From Patagioenas fasciata (lineage: Eukaryota > Chordata > Aves > Columbiformes > Columbidae), in the NCBI RefSeq assembly GCF_037038585.1, contig NC_092560.1, forward strand, positions 62,066,049 to 62,130,048: 64,000 nt of DNA, in the 5' to 3' direction. Shown here piece by piece: positions 13,501 through 46,440 of this stretch. Made by a program: the position numbers and the translations under genes. The notes under the pieces are model-generated. The model was not told the origin of the DNA and ran no database searches. It saw nothing but the letters and a program-made list of their open reading frames with translations. Within the stretch, counting starts at the first letter, position 1. The number at the start of each line of letters is the position of its first letter.

Positions 13501-14094
13501 AAGAAGTATACATCTATTCTAGTAATATTTTCCCACCCAAACATAGCAACCAAGCGATGGGTGGGGACCATGTGCTTGCTGGAGCCTGGCTCACCCCGAG
13601 GACTGTGCATCAGAAAATTAACCATTCAAAGCCTCTGTCCTTAATTTGATTCCTGTGATGTTAGTCCTCCATCATAAAGTGATAGGACAGAAATTTAAGC
13701 CACCGTAGCTTCACACAGAGGCATCTGTGGTGGTGCATCTGAGTTGTCCATCTGTGGAAGTAACAGAGCATCAGAAGGAAAACTGAACAAAATCCACCCT
13801 TTAAAACTGTAATGACTTGTATCACAAAGGGGGTCGTCCACATGTGTTTTCCGTGAGTCTGAGGGATTTGAGAACTAAAACGCTGCGGGCTCTATGCTCC
13901 CGCAGGGTCGGGCAGTGGGGGCTGCTCTCCCCCCGCCCTGGCCCTGCCGCCGGACCCCTGTGGGGCAGCGCCCGGCTCGGGGGCTGCACGGCTGTCTCAC
14001 GGTCCCGGGTGCCGCCGCCGGCGGAGCAACTGCCGCCACCGAGCCCGCCCGCTACCGGCTCCTCGGCGACGGCGGCCCCGCCTCGGGCGCAACC

Positions 14095-14111
14095 GACGTC
14101 AGTGGACGTCA
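14095..14111. promoter_or_regulatory. Paired CRE-like motifs, 10 bp apart
   Basis: GACGTCA occurs at 14095-14101 and again at 14105-14111, exactly one helical turn apart, about 150 bp before the start codon. Each has seven of eight bases of the palindromic CRE (TGACGTCA), the sites bound by CREB/ATF factors. Function is inferred from motif and position only. Confidence 0.5.
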
Positions 14112-14257
14112 GGGCCGAGCCCCTCACCCTCCCTCCTCCCGCGGGATTCGCCGCCCTGCGCCAACCCGCTCGCCCGCCCGGCGTCCGACAGCAGCACCCG
14201 CCGCCCCGGCCCAGCCCGCCGCCCGTCCGCTCCCCGCTCAGACAGCCGCACAGCGCG

Positions 14258-14268
14258 AAGATGGCGGC
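14258..14268 (+). promoter_or_regulatory. YY1-type motif over the start codon
   Basis: AAGATGGCGGC matches the YY1 consensus often found just downstream of transcription starts, where its ATG doubles as the translation start. Here the ATG is that of OXCT1. The context (A at -3, G at +4) is also a strong Kozak match. If YY1 binds, the 5' UTR may be very short. Confidence 0.55.
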
Positions 14269-14344
14269 GTTCAAATTCCTCCTGCAGCCGCTCGGCCGCC
14301 GCATCCTCCTTCCCGCCGCGCGGACGCGGGCCGCCGGGGCTGAG
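14261..14344 (+). CDS. OXCT1: OXCT1 exon 1: SCOT start and mitochondrial presequence
   Basis: First coding exon of succinyl-CoA:3-ketoacid CoA transferase (EC 2.8.3.5), which moves CoA from succinyl-CoA to acetoacetate in the mitochondrial matrix, the committing step of ketone-body use in extrahepatic tissue. This exon encodes 28 residues (MAAFKFLLQPLGRR...), with Lys and five Arg but no acidic residue before the last codon, as expected of a cleavable matrix-targeting helix. The ATG has A at -3 and G at +4. The donor is GAG|GTAAGG in phase 0. A frame upstream is open through the CpG island but shows no conserved sequence, so this ATG is preferred. The presequence itself is poorly conserved in the family; identification rests on exons 2-8, which continue in frame. 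Confidence 0.88.
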
Positions 14345-14480
14345 GTAAGGCGGGGCGGCGAGACAGCCGGACCCTATCTCGCCGCGCTCCTCCACACCGG
14401 CCGGCCCCGCCGGATGCCCGCGCGCCCTCCGCGTTCCCTCGCCCGTCGGGCCTTCGCCGCCGCGCCCGCCCCGGTTGCGG

Positions 14481-14489
14481 TGACCTTGG
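14481..14489 (-). promoter_or_regulatory. Extended nuclear-receptor half-site, copy 1
   Basis: TGACCTTGG on the + strand reads CCAAGGTCA on the minus strand, matching the YCAAGGTCA extended half-site bound by ERR- and SF-1-type receptors. It sits 137 bp into intron 1 within the CpG island. Binding is inferred, not shown. Confidence 0.4.
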
Positions 14490-14757
14490 CGAGGATACCC
14501 GCCGCGTCGGAGCCGCCCTCCCGGCCGTCGCGGGTCGACATCTCTCGCGGGCGGGCGAGTCGTGCGGGGCCGGACCCGCGGGGGCGCGCGGCCGCCCTGC
14601 GGCCCCGAAAGCGGCGTTGCCCGCGTCCCCGGCGCGGCGATTGGCTTTGTTTTTTTCTAACGTTACTCCGGCGGGTTTGCCACGAGCGAGGCCCGCGGGC
14701 GCTGCGGCAGAGCAGGCCCTGGGACAGGCCTGGCCCCCGCCCCGGGTTGGGATGCGG

Positions 14758-14766
14758 TGACCTTGG
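14758..14766 (-). promoter_or_regulatory. Extended nuclear-receptor half-site, copy 2
   Basis: A second TGACCTTGG in the same orientation, 277 bp after the first. Four bases before it also match, making a shared 13-mer (14477-14489 and 14754-14766). Confidence 0.4.
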
Positions 14767-17181
14767 GGGACCGGTCTCGGAGGTTGGGCTTTGAGGTAGA
14801 TTTTTTTTTTTTTTTAAATTTTCCGTGTGTTTGACACCGCAGCGCAGTTACAGTGTGCTACTGTGTATTTCAGACCTGCTCCCGCCAGGCCGGTCGTTGC
14901 TGTGGTTGGCTGCAGCCGCAGGCGGGCAGAGCCCAGGCCGGACAGCAGAGCCCCTGTCAGCCCCTCCGAATGTTGCCATTCATAAACGCGTGGAGTTGAG
15001 CTGTGCAGCTAGCTCGCCTGCTTCCTCTGCTCTTCCTGGGGAAGCTTCTGCCAGACCTCACTGATCTAATGGTTTCCAGCCCACGTGTAACGATAGCTGA
15101 GTTCTTTTTTTATTTCTGAAGCTGGAGTTACTTCTGTGGCTTTTCTTATTTTAATTGAAACAGCTCATCTAGTCTCCTTCTCGTTCCTGTGTTTACTCTT
15201 TCTGGTGTCTGTATGAAAAATAATTACAGCTTTTTCAGTTGTCATTTTGCTAAGTTATATTTTGCTCTTCTATAAAATTTACTTGGATTTTGTTGATTAT
15301 TCTAGGAGTACATCTGTCTCCAGGTTACTTCTCTCTTAAACCTGGGCTGCCGGAGTTGCAGCCAGCTCCTGAGGTCTTAGCTTGCTGGCCAGGTGTGCAG
15401 GGGTGGGTGGGTGATCCATGGCATCTCAGGTCCTTGAAAGCCCTTTGCTCTCAAATAGCAGAATGGGAATGAGAGGGACTGAAAACATCTTTAGTGTAGA
15501 GAGGCAGATGCCCTCATTTGGGACCTTCAACCTGGGAATAAACACATGTAATATGTGCTGCTCTGTTCTTCCTCACTGTTACAGGCAGTTGGGAAGATTA
15601 AAGAAAAGGTGTCATGTGACCTCTTGAAAATATTTTCCTCTGTGTGGACGCGGGGACATGGCAGTGGCCTGGCCTCCCTCCAGCCCTGGCCCTCGTGCCT
15701 CCTTGCAGCCCTGTTGTGCTGGGGCTCCTGAGGCTGCCAGCACTTAATATTCATTTTGTCACTTGCCTACTGAATGCAACCAGAAGAGGTGCTCTTTGCA
15801 GTCTTATTGTCATTATGAAAAGATATTCCTGAAATAAATAGCCATGGTATAATTGAGTGTGGCGAAGGGTCTTTTAGTCTTTCCCAGCTGACACTGTTCC
15901 TCATGATGCATGTACTGATATTTTTTTTGAGCCCATCAAAGCAGAGGAACATCAGTGTTTCCACTGAGAAGCAGATAAACCTCCGTTAAGAAAGGTTTTC
16001 TCAATATTCAGTATGAAACTCTTGCAGACTTAATTTTATAAAGAAGGCAGCTTATATAATCTTGAAACTGAGCCAAAAATTATTTCCCTGGTTGTTACTG
16101 GATCTTAAGTCAGCTCTTTAGGAAAGAATTAGGCTGTCTTTAGAACATGTGTTGATTAGCTTGTTTATTATTTATTCACTCATTCTTATCCCTCTTTCCC
16201 AGTATATTTTTCACTTCTACTATCAAATTGGAAACATCAGTAGCCAGTATTTTAACTTCCAAATGATCTCAATTTATGGAGACTGTGTCTTTGTACTGAC
16301 TTAGAAGTCAATTGCTGCTGTGCCTTGACGGTACTTGATAAGTATTAATACATGATCGTATTAGTGGAAAATATTTAGAGAAGAAGAAGAAAAAGAAAGA
16401 TTAGGATAGCTGTGACCTAAGAATGTAATGGAACTTTATAATGGTTGCAGTATAATGGCTTTGCACTGTAAAGTCTGGATGTGGGAGTGGAGTTTGTATT
16501 GGTTTCCCTCTTGCCCTCCCTATTTCATCAGTTCTTGTGAGTCCCCCAGATTCTAGGCTGTTGCTCAACAACACAAAGAGCTCCAAGACTGTATTGGGAA
16601 GCTGGGGGAAGGTTCACTGTGTTGAGTGGAGTACCTGCTTACTATACTGCCAGCACAGCAACATACTTCATATTGTTCCTTGGCCTCTACTCAAATTTTG
16701 TGCTGGTGTTGGCTCTCTGCTTCAGCAATTTCTGGTTATGTTTAGTGTCTGGATATCTTTGAAACTAGAAGTAGCAACATATAGGTTAGAGCAGTCTTTG
16801 AGTTGCTCTAACTTGTGCTGAGGAATCACATTTGTGAATCTGTTCAGAATAAGTCACAATATGTCTGCAGTTTAGGATGAAATTAAGAAATTTAAAATCT
16901 GTTTGGATATTGGCAAATCGATGCAGCTCATATTAAACCTAAAGCCTTCATAATACCTATGAATGTCATAAAATATGGGTGATGTGGAGGGCAGAGAGAC
17001 AATAGAGTCCTTGTTTTGGAGACGTGAACCCTTCTTTCCCCTCCCCCTCAAAGTATAGTGTTTACAGTAGCAATATCTTTTTTTTATGTTCTCACCCTTA
17101 CCTAGCCAGAGGCATGATCATCATTATAAAGTTACTATATAATGCTCTATGTTCATTCACTTGTTTCTTTCGATGTTCCAG

Positions 17182-17290
17182 ATTTCTGGATGCTTTTTTT
17201 CTACCAGCTGTCATCGCAACACCAAATTTTATACTGATCCTGTTGAAGCTGTAAAAGATATACCCAATGGGGCAACTATACTTGTTGGTG
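17182..17290 (+). CDS. OXCT1: OXCT1 exon 2: presequence end and CoA-transferase signature start
   Basis: Encodes residues 29-64 plus the first base of codon 65. The peptide contains [16 protein letters not shown], matching the SCOT region where the presequence is removed and the mature enzyme begins (just before TKFYTDP). It continues through [17 protein letters not shown], the first half of the CoA-transferase signature 1 (N-G-x2-ILV-GG-F-x3-G-x-P). The acceptor is TTCCAG|ATTT and the donor GGTG|GTAAAT, phase 1. Confidence 0.97.
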
Positions 17291-35004
<17,714 letters not shown>

Positions 35005-35154
35005 GGTACACTCGCTGAACGTATTAGAGCGGGAGGAGCAGGAATCCCAGCATTTTACACCAGTACCGGCTACGGGACACTGGTGCAGGAAGGAGGTGCT
35101 CCTATTAAGTACAACAAAGATGGCACCATTGCCATTGCCAGCCAACCGAGAGAG
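35005..35154 (+). CDS. OXCT1: OXCT1 exon 5: N-terminal CoA-transferase domain
   Basis: Encodes residues 141-190 exactly (50 codons): [40 protein letters not shown] and [10 protein letters not shown]. The [19 protein letters not shown] motif is a family hallmark of class I CoA-transferase alpha subunits. Both boundaries are phase 0. The donor is GAG|GTAAGA. Confidence 0.98.
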
Positions 35155-36860
35155 GTAAGACATCAATTTGTTGTTAAGAAGCTTTCTGCTTTGAAAACTG
35201 AATTTAGTACATATTTCCAAGATAAACTATAGTTTAAGCATCTCCTGGACAAGTTTAACCTTTGTATATTGGATTAACAGGATGTCTCTGGTACCAGACA
35301 TATAAGTTTTCCTCCTACTGCTTCCATCTCTCTTCTGTGATGTGTTGGAAAAATTTTTGCAGCCTTAGGGTGACTTAACATCAAGAACTGGTCCAAGTGA
35401 AAATCTGCCTTGCTGAGTTACTCTTCACTTGGGAGTTCTCTTACCTGGCTTGCTCTGTATTCAAACAAAATCTTGTACCAGGCCACTGCAGTGTGTGGTA
35501 AGGGTTGAGAACAATCTCCTATTAATGAGGCAGGTGCTCCATAAGTACAGTGGTGTGAAGTGAGCAGCCCTGCAGCTCTTCATGGAGGTATAGCATTACA
35601 GGAAATGGGACACTTTCCTGTTAAGCAGGGAAGAGCTCAGTTGACACAAACTTCCAGGAAATGCATTTGCTAACAGTTGAAGTGCAATTTAGTCTCAGTA
35701 TTTGAAACTGCAAAGAAATAAAGAGTCTGACTTCCAAGTGAGAAACAAGGGCTCTGTATTGCAACTGAACATAGAATTCATGAAGAAAAGAGATTTCTCA
35801 GTGCCATAACTGTACTTGAAAAAATGGATGGGGCTAATGCTGTCTGTTCCAATTAGGCTGCAAACAACATTAAATTCTACGTCAAGAATACCTCTCAGGT
35901 AAAGGTGATTTCCAGACCCCATGGTTTTAGTGTATTTTGTGCATGACTATTTTCAGTATCTCATCATTAACTTAGTCTTTTTTTCCCCTTAATTTTTTTT
36001 AGCATATATATCATTTGAAGGACTCTTTTTTCTATTAAATAGTTTATTGTTTTGATAATATTATTCTTCTACTTTTAACATTGGTGGAAGAGTCTGTCGT
36101 CAGTATTTTGGAGGGCTAATAATAATAAGAAGACTAGGATGATTTGATCAAGTGCACTCTTCAAATCCATTTTGAATGCAAGTGTCGTTCTGTAAAAGTT
36201 CAGACCTCCTTTTACAGGACTGAAAACCTGACTTCTGATACACTTTTGTGATACGTCTTCCCCCTCTCAGAAATTTTAAATAGCTCTCAAGTAATATTCC
36301 TGTATATTCTAACCTTACACATTGTTAAGAGAAATACTGTTTAATGTTTCTGTATAGGATTAAAATACTAGCCATTTGTCAGTTACATATTCTGGCTTCA
36401 GGCACAACATAATTACAAATATTGACCATAAATGCAGAGAAAACCAAATGGAATTCAGCCTTTCAGATTATGTGGTATGAGTGCTTTGTCTCAAATCCAC
36501 TTCATTTTAGATTTGGCATTTCTGGTGGTGGGTGGTGATTATGATTTTTTCAACGGTTCTGCTCTAGCGCTTCAGTTTTGGTTAGCTCGTAGATGTGCCA
36601 GCAGATGGAGCAGCAGGCATATGCATCTGATTCTTGTTCTGTTTCACTGAAAAGAGACATTATGATAAAAGTGGGGTTTACAGTCTTTCTGTGCTTCTCT
36701 GTTATTATACAGTTGAGATACAATTTTTCAGATAAAACTTTATGTAGTACAAAAAGAAGTCAAAATATAATAGTCTGTAAAATTAACCCCATAAAATAAA
36801 TATTACATGGGAGATGTGTTTGAAGAAATGGTGTCCTCAATGGTGTACTTTCCTCTGTAG
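35155..36860 (+). other. OXCT1: OXCT1 intron 5
   Basis: A 1.7-kb phase-0 intron, nothing recognised. The acceptor is ACTTTCCTCTGTAG. Confidence 0.85.
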
Positions 36861-36967
36861 GTGCGAGAGTTTGCTGGCCGTCACTTCATTCTGGAGCAGT
36901 CGATTACAGGGGATTTTGCTCTTGTAAAGGCATGGAAGGCTGATCGTGCAGGGAACATTATTTTCAG
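36861..36967 (+). CDS. OXCT1: OXCT1 exon 6: N-terminal CoA-transferase domain
   Basis: Encodes residues 191-225 plus two bases of codon 226: [20 protein letters not shown] and [15 protein letters not shown]. The [16 protein letters not shown](I/L)xF block is strongly conserved from bacteria to vertebrates. The donor is TTCAG|GTGTGA, phase 2; its +3 G is a weaker variant but usable. Confidence 0.97.
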
Positions 36968-41755
<4,788 letters not shown>

Positions 41756-44700
41756 TGAAATGTATTAAGCCCTATACCCCTGTAGTCAACAAAGCCCTTG
41801 GTTTTGCATGGTGTTCTGGGGATGAAGTTCTCCTTTCCTTGGCTCCTTAAGGGATTTCACCCAGGGGACAGTGGTCTAACCTGTCTCCTTGGTTTGCCTG
41901 CTCCTAACACTATGCTGTTTTAGTGATTAGTTGACCATGGTTCCTCAGTTTATTACTGTGCATCTGATCCTGGCCAGGATTTTGCATTTTCTGTGATCAG
42001 CCTTTGAAAGGGAAACACAGCAACAGCCTTCAAATTTGTTAAATAAAATAATATGTGGATGAAAGAAGAAATGGTACTATTAGGCTGTGCTTGAGAAGAT
42101 TCGCGTAATACTGTGTGCAAAACTTCCTGATAATGATAACTGCGTAACAACATATATTGAGCAAGTCATGGAGCTCTCACAATTGCAGTCTCTAAAATGT
42201 AATGAATTATGTAAATTTCAATCCAGAATGAGATACAGACGTTTGATTATGCCTTAAGAAACAGGATGGACTAGATGATCTAGAAGTTTCTCTGTATGTT
42301 CTTGTCTTTCTTCTTTGTTGTCTAGAATGCTAATGTTTAAAAACATGGAGCAGCCTACACTAGAAAGATATTGGTGGCTGGAGAGCTGCTAAGGCATAGC
42401 AGTATCTAAAGGACAGACTGCTCTATTAGCTTTTTCATCACAGTCTGATATGGTTTTTTATATGCCTAATAAAAGCTAAACATGGTTTGACAGTAAGATG
42501 AAGAGAAACTCTTCAAGACTATTTCTAGTAAATTCTAAATGGAAGACTCTTGTGTTTCTTCAGAGTTCTGTTTTTTGTTTGTTTTGGGGTTGTATTTTAA
42601 TGTAAAATCTAATCTGGAAAATTTACGGGTTATATAAACATCTTGGATAATATATTTGAAACTTGAGTTATTACTTTGTGTTTTACAGAACTATGGAAAA
42701 AATACCATAGATTTTATCACATGACTTAGTGTGACAATGCAGCAACAGTACATGAATTTTCACTGTTGGTTTTCACGAAAAGTTTAAAATATTTTTCCAT
42801 TTAAAAATGAAATAAAGAATCTTTCAGCATTCCTCTTCCTTCTAGTCACTTGCCCTTCATACTTTGTTCAGTCTGGCATTTAGAGAATTTAAGTAGATCA
42901 AAGCCTTCCACCTACATTCTGTCTCATTCTCTCTTTCTGCTCTTGTATCCACGTGTGATAAGGTAGAATTTTCTTGTCAGTGAGCAGCAGTTATTAATAT
43001 GTGACATCCTTCTTGCTATAATTCCAAACAGTCTTTAGTAGATCTGCAGTGAACTGCATCCACCTTGAGTCTTGTGTTTTCAATACCATTTAAAAAATTA
43101 TAAGCTTTTGCAAGATGACACAGTACTAATACTTTACAATTCCAGTTTTTTTATGGACAAATTAATGGATGAAGAGGCATAAACAGAGATCTAGGACAAA
43201 TAGATATTTTGAGCCAAATGCAATGCCTGATTAGCTTAACTTTTAAGTGTCTTTCTTCCGAAGTGGAATTCAGAATGTTATGATTGGATTTAACAGTTCA
43301 AACCCAGGGAATCGGAAGGAGATATCTCAATATGGCATCTAGTACATCCTCAGTACTGAGCATCGTCAGCGTGCAGCTAATCATTAGGCAACTGAGGCAA
43401 CGGGAAAGAGTTTTGCCTGACTCCTTGGTTAACATTGTTCAAGGCTGAAGGGTGAAATTCTCAGTCCCACTTACAGGGAGAAGAAAAACATTTGTTTAGG
43501 GTAGTAATTCGCATGCTCCCTAGGCAGCAGGGATTTCTGAATTCTGATATCTGTTCCCAGCTCCATTTCTGGTTTTTACCCACTGACCATTTAACTTAAT
43601 TTAAGCGGATAGTCTTAGAAGTAGAGATTTGAAGCCATCCCCTATCCCTTCCATTTAGCTAGCTACAGGTCAGACTTGTCTTCAGAGTCATGCAGTGATT
43701 AATGGAGATTTGTGGGATTGTAGTTCTCAGTTTGGCACTCCCACCCTGATTTTGAATGTGGAGCTTTGTACCTGTTATACAATCAGACTTAGGCTGCCTC
43801 ATAGCTACTCTGATGGGTTATTTATTTCACTTTTCTGTGTATTTGTATGTATCTAGTTTTATCCAATCCATTAGAAACAATCTCTTTCTCAGGAACAGAA
43901 CTTCATTTGTTAATGAAGTACTAGACTATTCACTTATGTCACTGTTAAGCTCAGTAAGTACATTCTGTCAGAGTATAACTTGAATTTTGGAAAATAAATT
44001 TAATCAGAAAGTTATCCTGCTTTGATGTGAACAAAACAAGAAACGGAAAACCCATCATTTTGTTTGTGCTTGTTCCAGTGGTTAACCACCCTCACTGGTA
44101 TAAATATGTCTTTTTACTGTAATTAGTTTGGCACTGGGTTCCAACCAGTGCTTTTACTCTCTTCTGCTAGATTAAAAACCCTTCTGAAGCTGATGTTTCC
44201 ATGCCACTGAGTGACTTCTCAGTGCTGTTGATATGAGGAACAGATTGAGGTCTTAATGGTTCTAACTGTAAAACATTTTCCTCAGCTCTCCTATGTTTTT
44301 TATGTCCATCTCCTTCTTACTCTGTTTTTTTCTGAAACTATACAAATGTGACCAACTGGAGTGTCTTCAACATTGTAACACTGCCACCACTAATGTCACC
44401 TGTGAGGCAGAGATACTGTTTGGTCCTGCTGCTTCCTTGTTTGCATACCTGTACTCAGTTGATCATTATACAAAGGGTCCCACAGCTTTAGTTGCTTAAC
44501 ACCTTGTTGATCTGTTTCTAGTGTACTTCAGGAAAAGTGTAATTGGTATTTTCCAACATGCATTTTGTAAGCATGGCAGGTATTTCTTGATTGCAGATAA
44601 CATTTTTCATAACAAAACGCAGGTATGTTTGAATGGACCCTCTTTACCTGTTGTGTCTGGTACTGCCACTTCATTCTTAGAATTTATTATTTCAACAGTC

Positions 44701-45499
44701 TTACTTCACATTTATTTTTGTTTCTGATCATTGATACAAATATGGAATGGCACTTGACATAGTAAGATCTGTACCAAGGGGAATATAAACTACGGAAAAT
44801 GCAATCTCAAGGTATCTGTGAACTTGTTGAAAGTGGGAAGTGCACTGGGAATCAGTTACATTTGTTAACCTGTCCTTCTAAGTTAACCTGAGGAGCTGTG
44901 AAATGTGACATGCATACACAGTAAAAGACACTTTCTTCTTTAATGTATTAAAGCTGCTGTTCTCTAGTTTAAGTCAGTATAGCGTTTTACACCTCTGTTA
45001 GCTGAAATATGGACAGATACTATTTGTAACAACTCAGAGGTGGGAGAACTAGCCAGCATTTGTGGATGTGGAAGAAAAGAGTGAAGAAAAAAACCCAAAA
45101 CACCTCATAAATCCACAAACTGATAGCTATTGCTTGCTTAAAACCTCTGCGGTGTAGTGAGAAGCCAGGCTGGCTGTACATAGAGAGGCTTCTGAAGGAT
45201 GGTGAAGTCAAAGTTGTACTGTTACCAGTTATATCTGTGGCACACAGTGGAGAGTTAACGATTTTTAAAATTCCCCTAGAACAAATTTCAGATTAGAGTC
45301 TGACCATCAGCTTTGTTTATTTTAACTAGGCAAATGGTCAGACCTAGGTGCTCAGTACTGTTTTGAGGATCAAAAATACAGTGATTTTAAACTTCTAATG
45401 AAATGGAAGAACTGTTTACTGACCTCCAGATATATTTTGGACTGTTAGATGCATTTTTTCTTGTTTATATAAGTGATAGGAGGTGGAACCTCATAACAT

Positions 45500-46440
45500 T
45501 CACAGAATCAGAATGTTAGGAATTGGAAGGGACCTCAAAAGATCATCCAGTCCAATCCCCCTGCTGGAGCAGGAACACCTACATGAGGCTACACAGGAAT
45601 GTGTCCAGGCCAGTTTTGAATGTCTCCAGAGTAGGAGACTCCACAACCCCCTGGGCAACCTGTTCCAGTGCTCTGTCACCCTCACTGTGAAGAAGTTTCT
45701 TCTCAAATTTAAGTGGAACCTCCTGTGTTCCAGTTTGAACCCATTACCCCTTGTCCTATCATTGGTTGTCACCGAGAAGAGCCTGGCTCCATCCTCCTGA
45801 CACTCACCCTTTATATATTTGTAAACATTAATAAGATCACCCCTCAGTCTCCTCTTCTCCAAGCTAAAGAGACCCAGCACCCTCAGCCTTCCCTCATAAA
45901 GGAGATGCTCCACTTCCTTGATCATCCTTGTTGCTCTGCATTGGACTCTCTCCAGCAGTTCCCTGTCCTTCTGGAACTGAGGGGCCCAGAACTGGACACA
46001 ATACTCCAGATGGGGTCTCACCAGGGCAGAGTAGAGAGGAAGAAGAACCTCTCTCGACCTACGCTGCTTCCCCTACGCTGCTCTCTAACAGGTTGTTTCC
46101 CAACTTATACTGGAACCTGGGGTTCAGGTCATTCCCCAGCCTAGGGTTGTTCCTAACCAGATGCAAGACTGTACACCTTCCCTTGTTATATTTCATTAAA
46201 TTTTTCCCTGCCCAACTCTCCAGCCTGTCCAGGTCTCTCTGGATGGCAGCACAGCCTTCTGGTGTGTCAGCCACTCCTCCCAGTTTGGTGTCATCAGCAA
46301 ACTTGCTGACAGTGCACTCTATTCCCTCATCCAAGTCATTGATGAATATATTGAATAGTACTGGTCCCAGTACTGACCCTTGAGGCACTCCACTAGATAT
46401 AGGCCTCCAACTGGACTCTGCCCCATTGACCACGACTCTC
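45500..46440 (-). mobile_element. CR1 LINE fragment with RT core, internally deleted
   Basis: On the minus strand, 46433-46059 is open and reads [37 protein letters not shown] and [11 protein letters not shown], i.e. RT motifs including the FADD catalytic box. From about 46050 to 45510 a second frame carries the C-terminal region ([49 protein letters not shown]). Compared with the copy at 18060-20290, about 40 codons between the ESS and RE(V/I) positions are missing near 46060-46085, and the frame shifts. The 3' end at 45500 has only a short degenerate tail. Confidence 0.95.

Larger units (their letters stand above)
1..13880. other. Upstream intergenic DNA, no gene recognised
   Basis: AT-rich non-coding DNA precedes OXCT1. 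The open frames here are all under about 110 codons, lack recognisable domains and overlap one another on both strands, as expected by chance. Recognisable contents are listed separately: a candidate solo LTR, a CR1 fragment, a 34-bp minisatellite and two low-complexity tracts. A moderately GC-rich stretch at about 2110-2400 stands out in composition but was not identified. In human, the upstream neighbour of OXCT1 is C5orf51/RIMOC1 in divergent orientation; I saw no exon of it here, so it is either farther away or its exons were missed. Confidence 0.7.
13880..14800. promoter_or_regulatory. OXCT1: CpG island and promoter of OXCT1
   Basis: Composition switches abruptly from AT-rich to very GC- and CpG-rich near 13880 and returns to AT-rich after the T-run at about 14800. 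The island surrounds exon 1, as in a housekeeping-type TATA-less promoter. I see no TATA box at a plausible distance upstream of the start codon. Several CCCGCCC-like Sp1-type boxes occur. Individual motif candidates (paired GACGTCA, YY1-like, nuclear-receptor half-sites) are listed separately. The transcription start is not determinable from sequence; it should lie between about 14110 and 14250 by inference. Confidence 0.85.
14345..17181 (+). other. OXCT1: OXCT1 intron 1
   Basis: A 2.8-kb phase-0 intron. The first 450 bp belong to the CpG island and contain two copies of GCGGTGACCTTGG and an inverted CCAAT box (ATTGG at 14640). A T-run at 14803-14815 marks the island's edge. The remainder is AT-rich with no recognised repeat or exon. 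The acceptor is TTTCGATGTTCCAG. Confidence 0.8.

Noticed and set aside
13822..14304. 160-codon minus-strand frame in the CpG island, possible divergent gene
   Set aside because: Composition explains it; Gly/Arg-rich with no recognisable protein and no splice or downstream exon evidence. A divergent non-coding transcript cannot be excluded.
13817..14794. 325-codon open frame on the + strand across the CpG island
   Set aside because: It is Pro/Arg/Ala-rich as GC-rich DNA gives by chance, runs straight through the exon 1 donor, and is in a different frame relation from the SCOT start. No conserved domain is visible.
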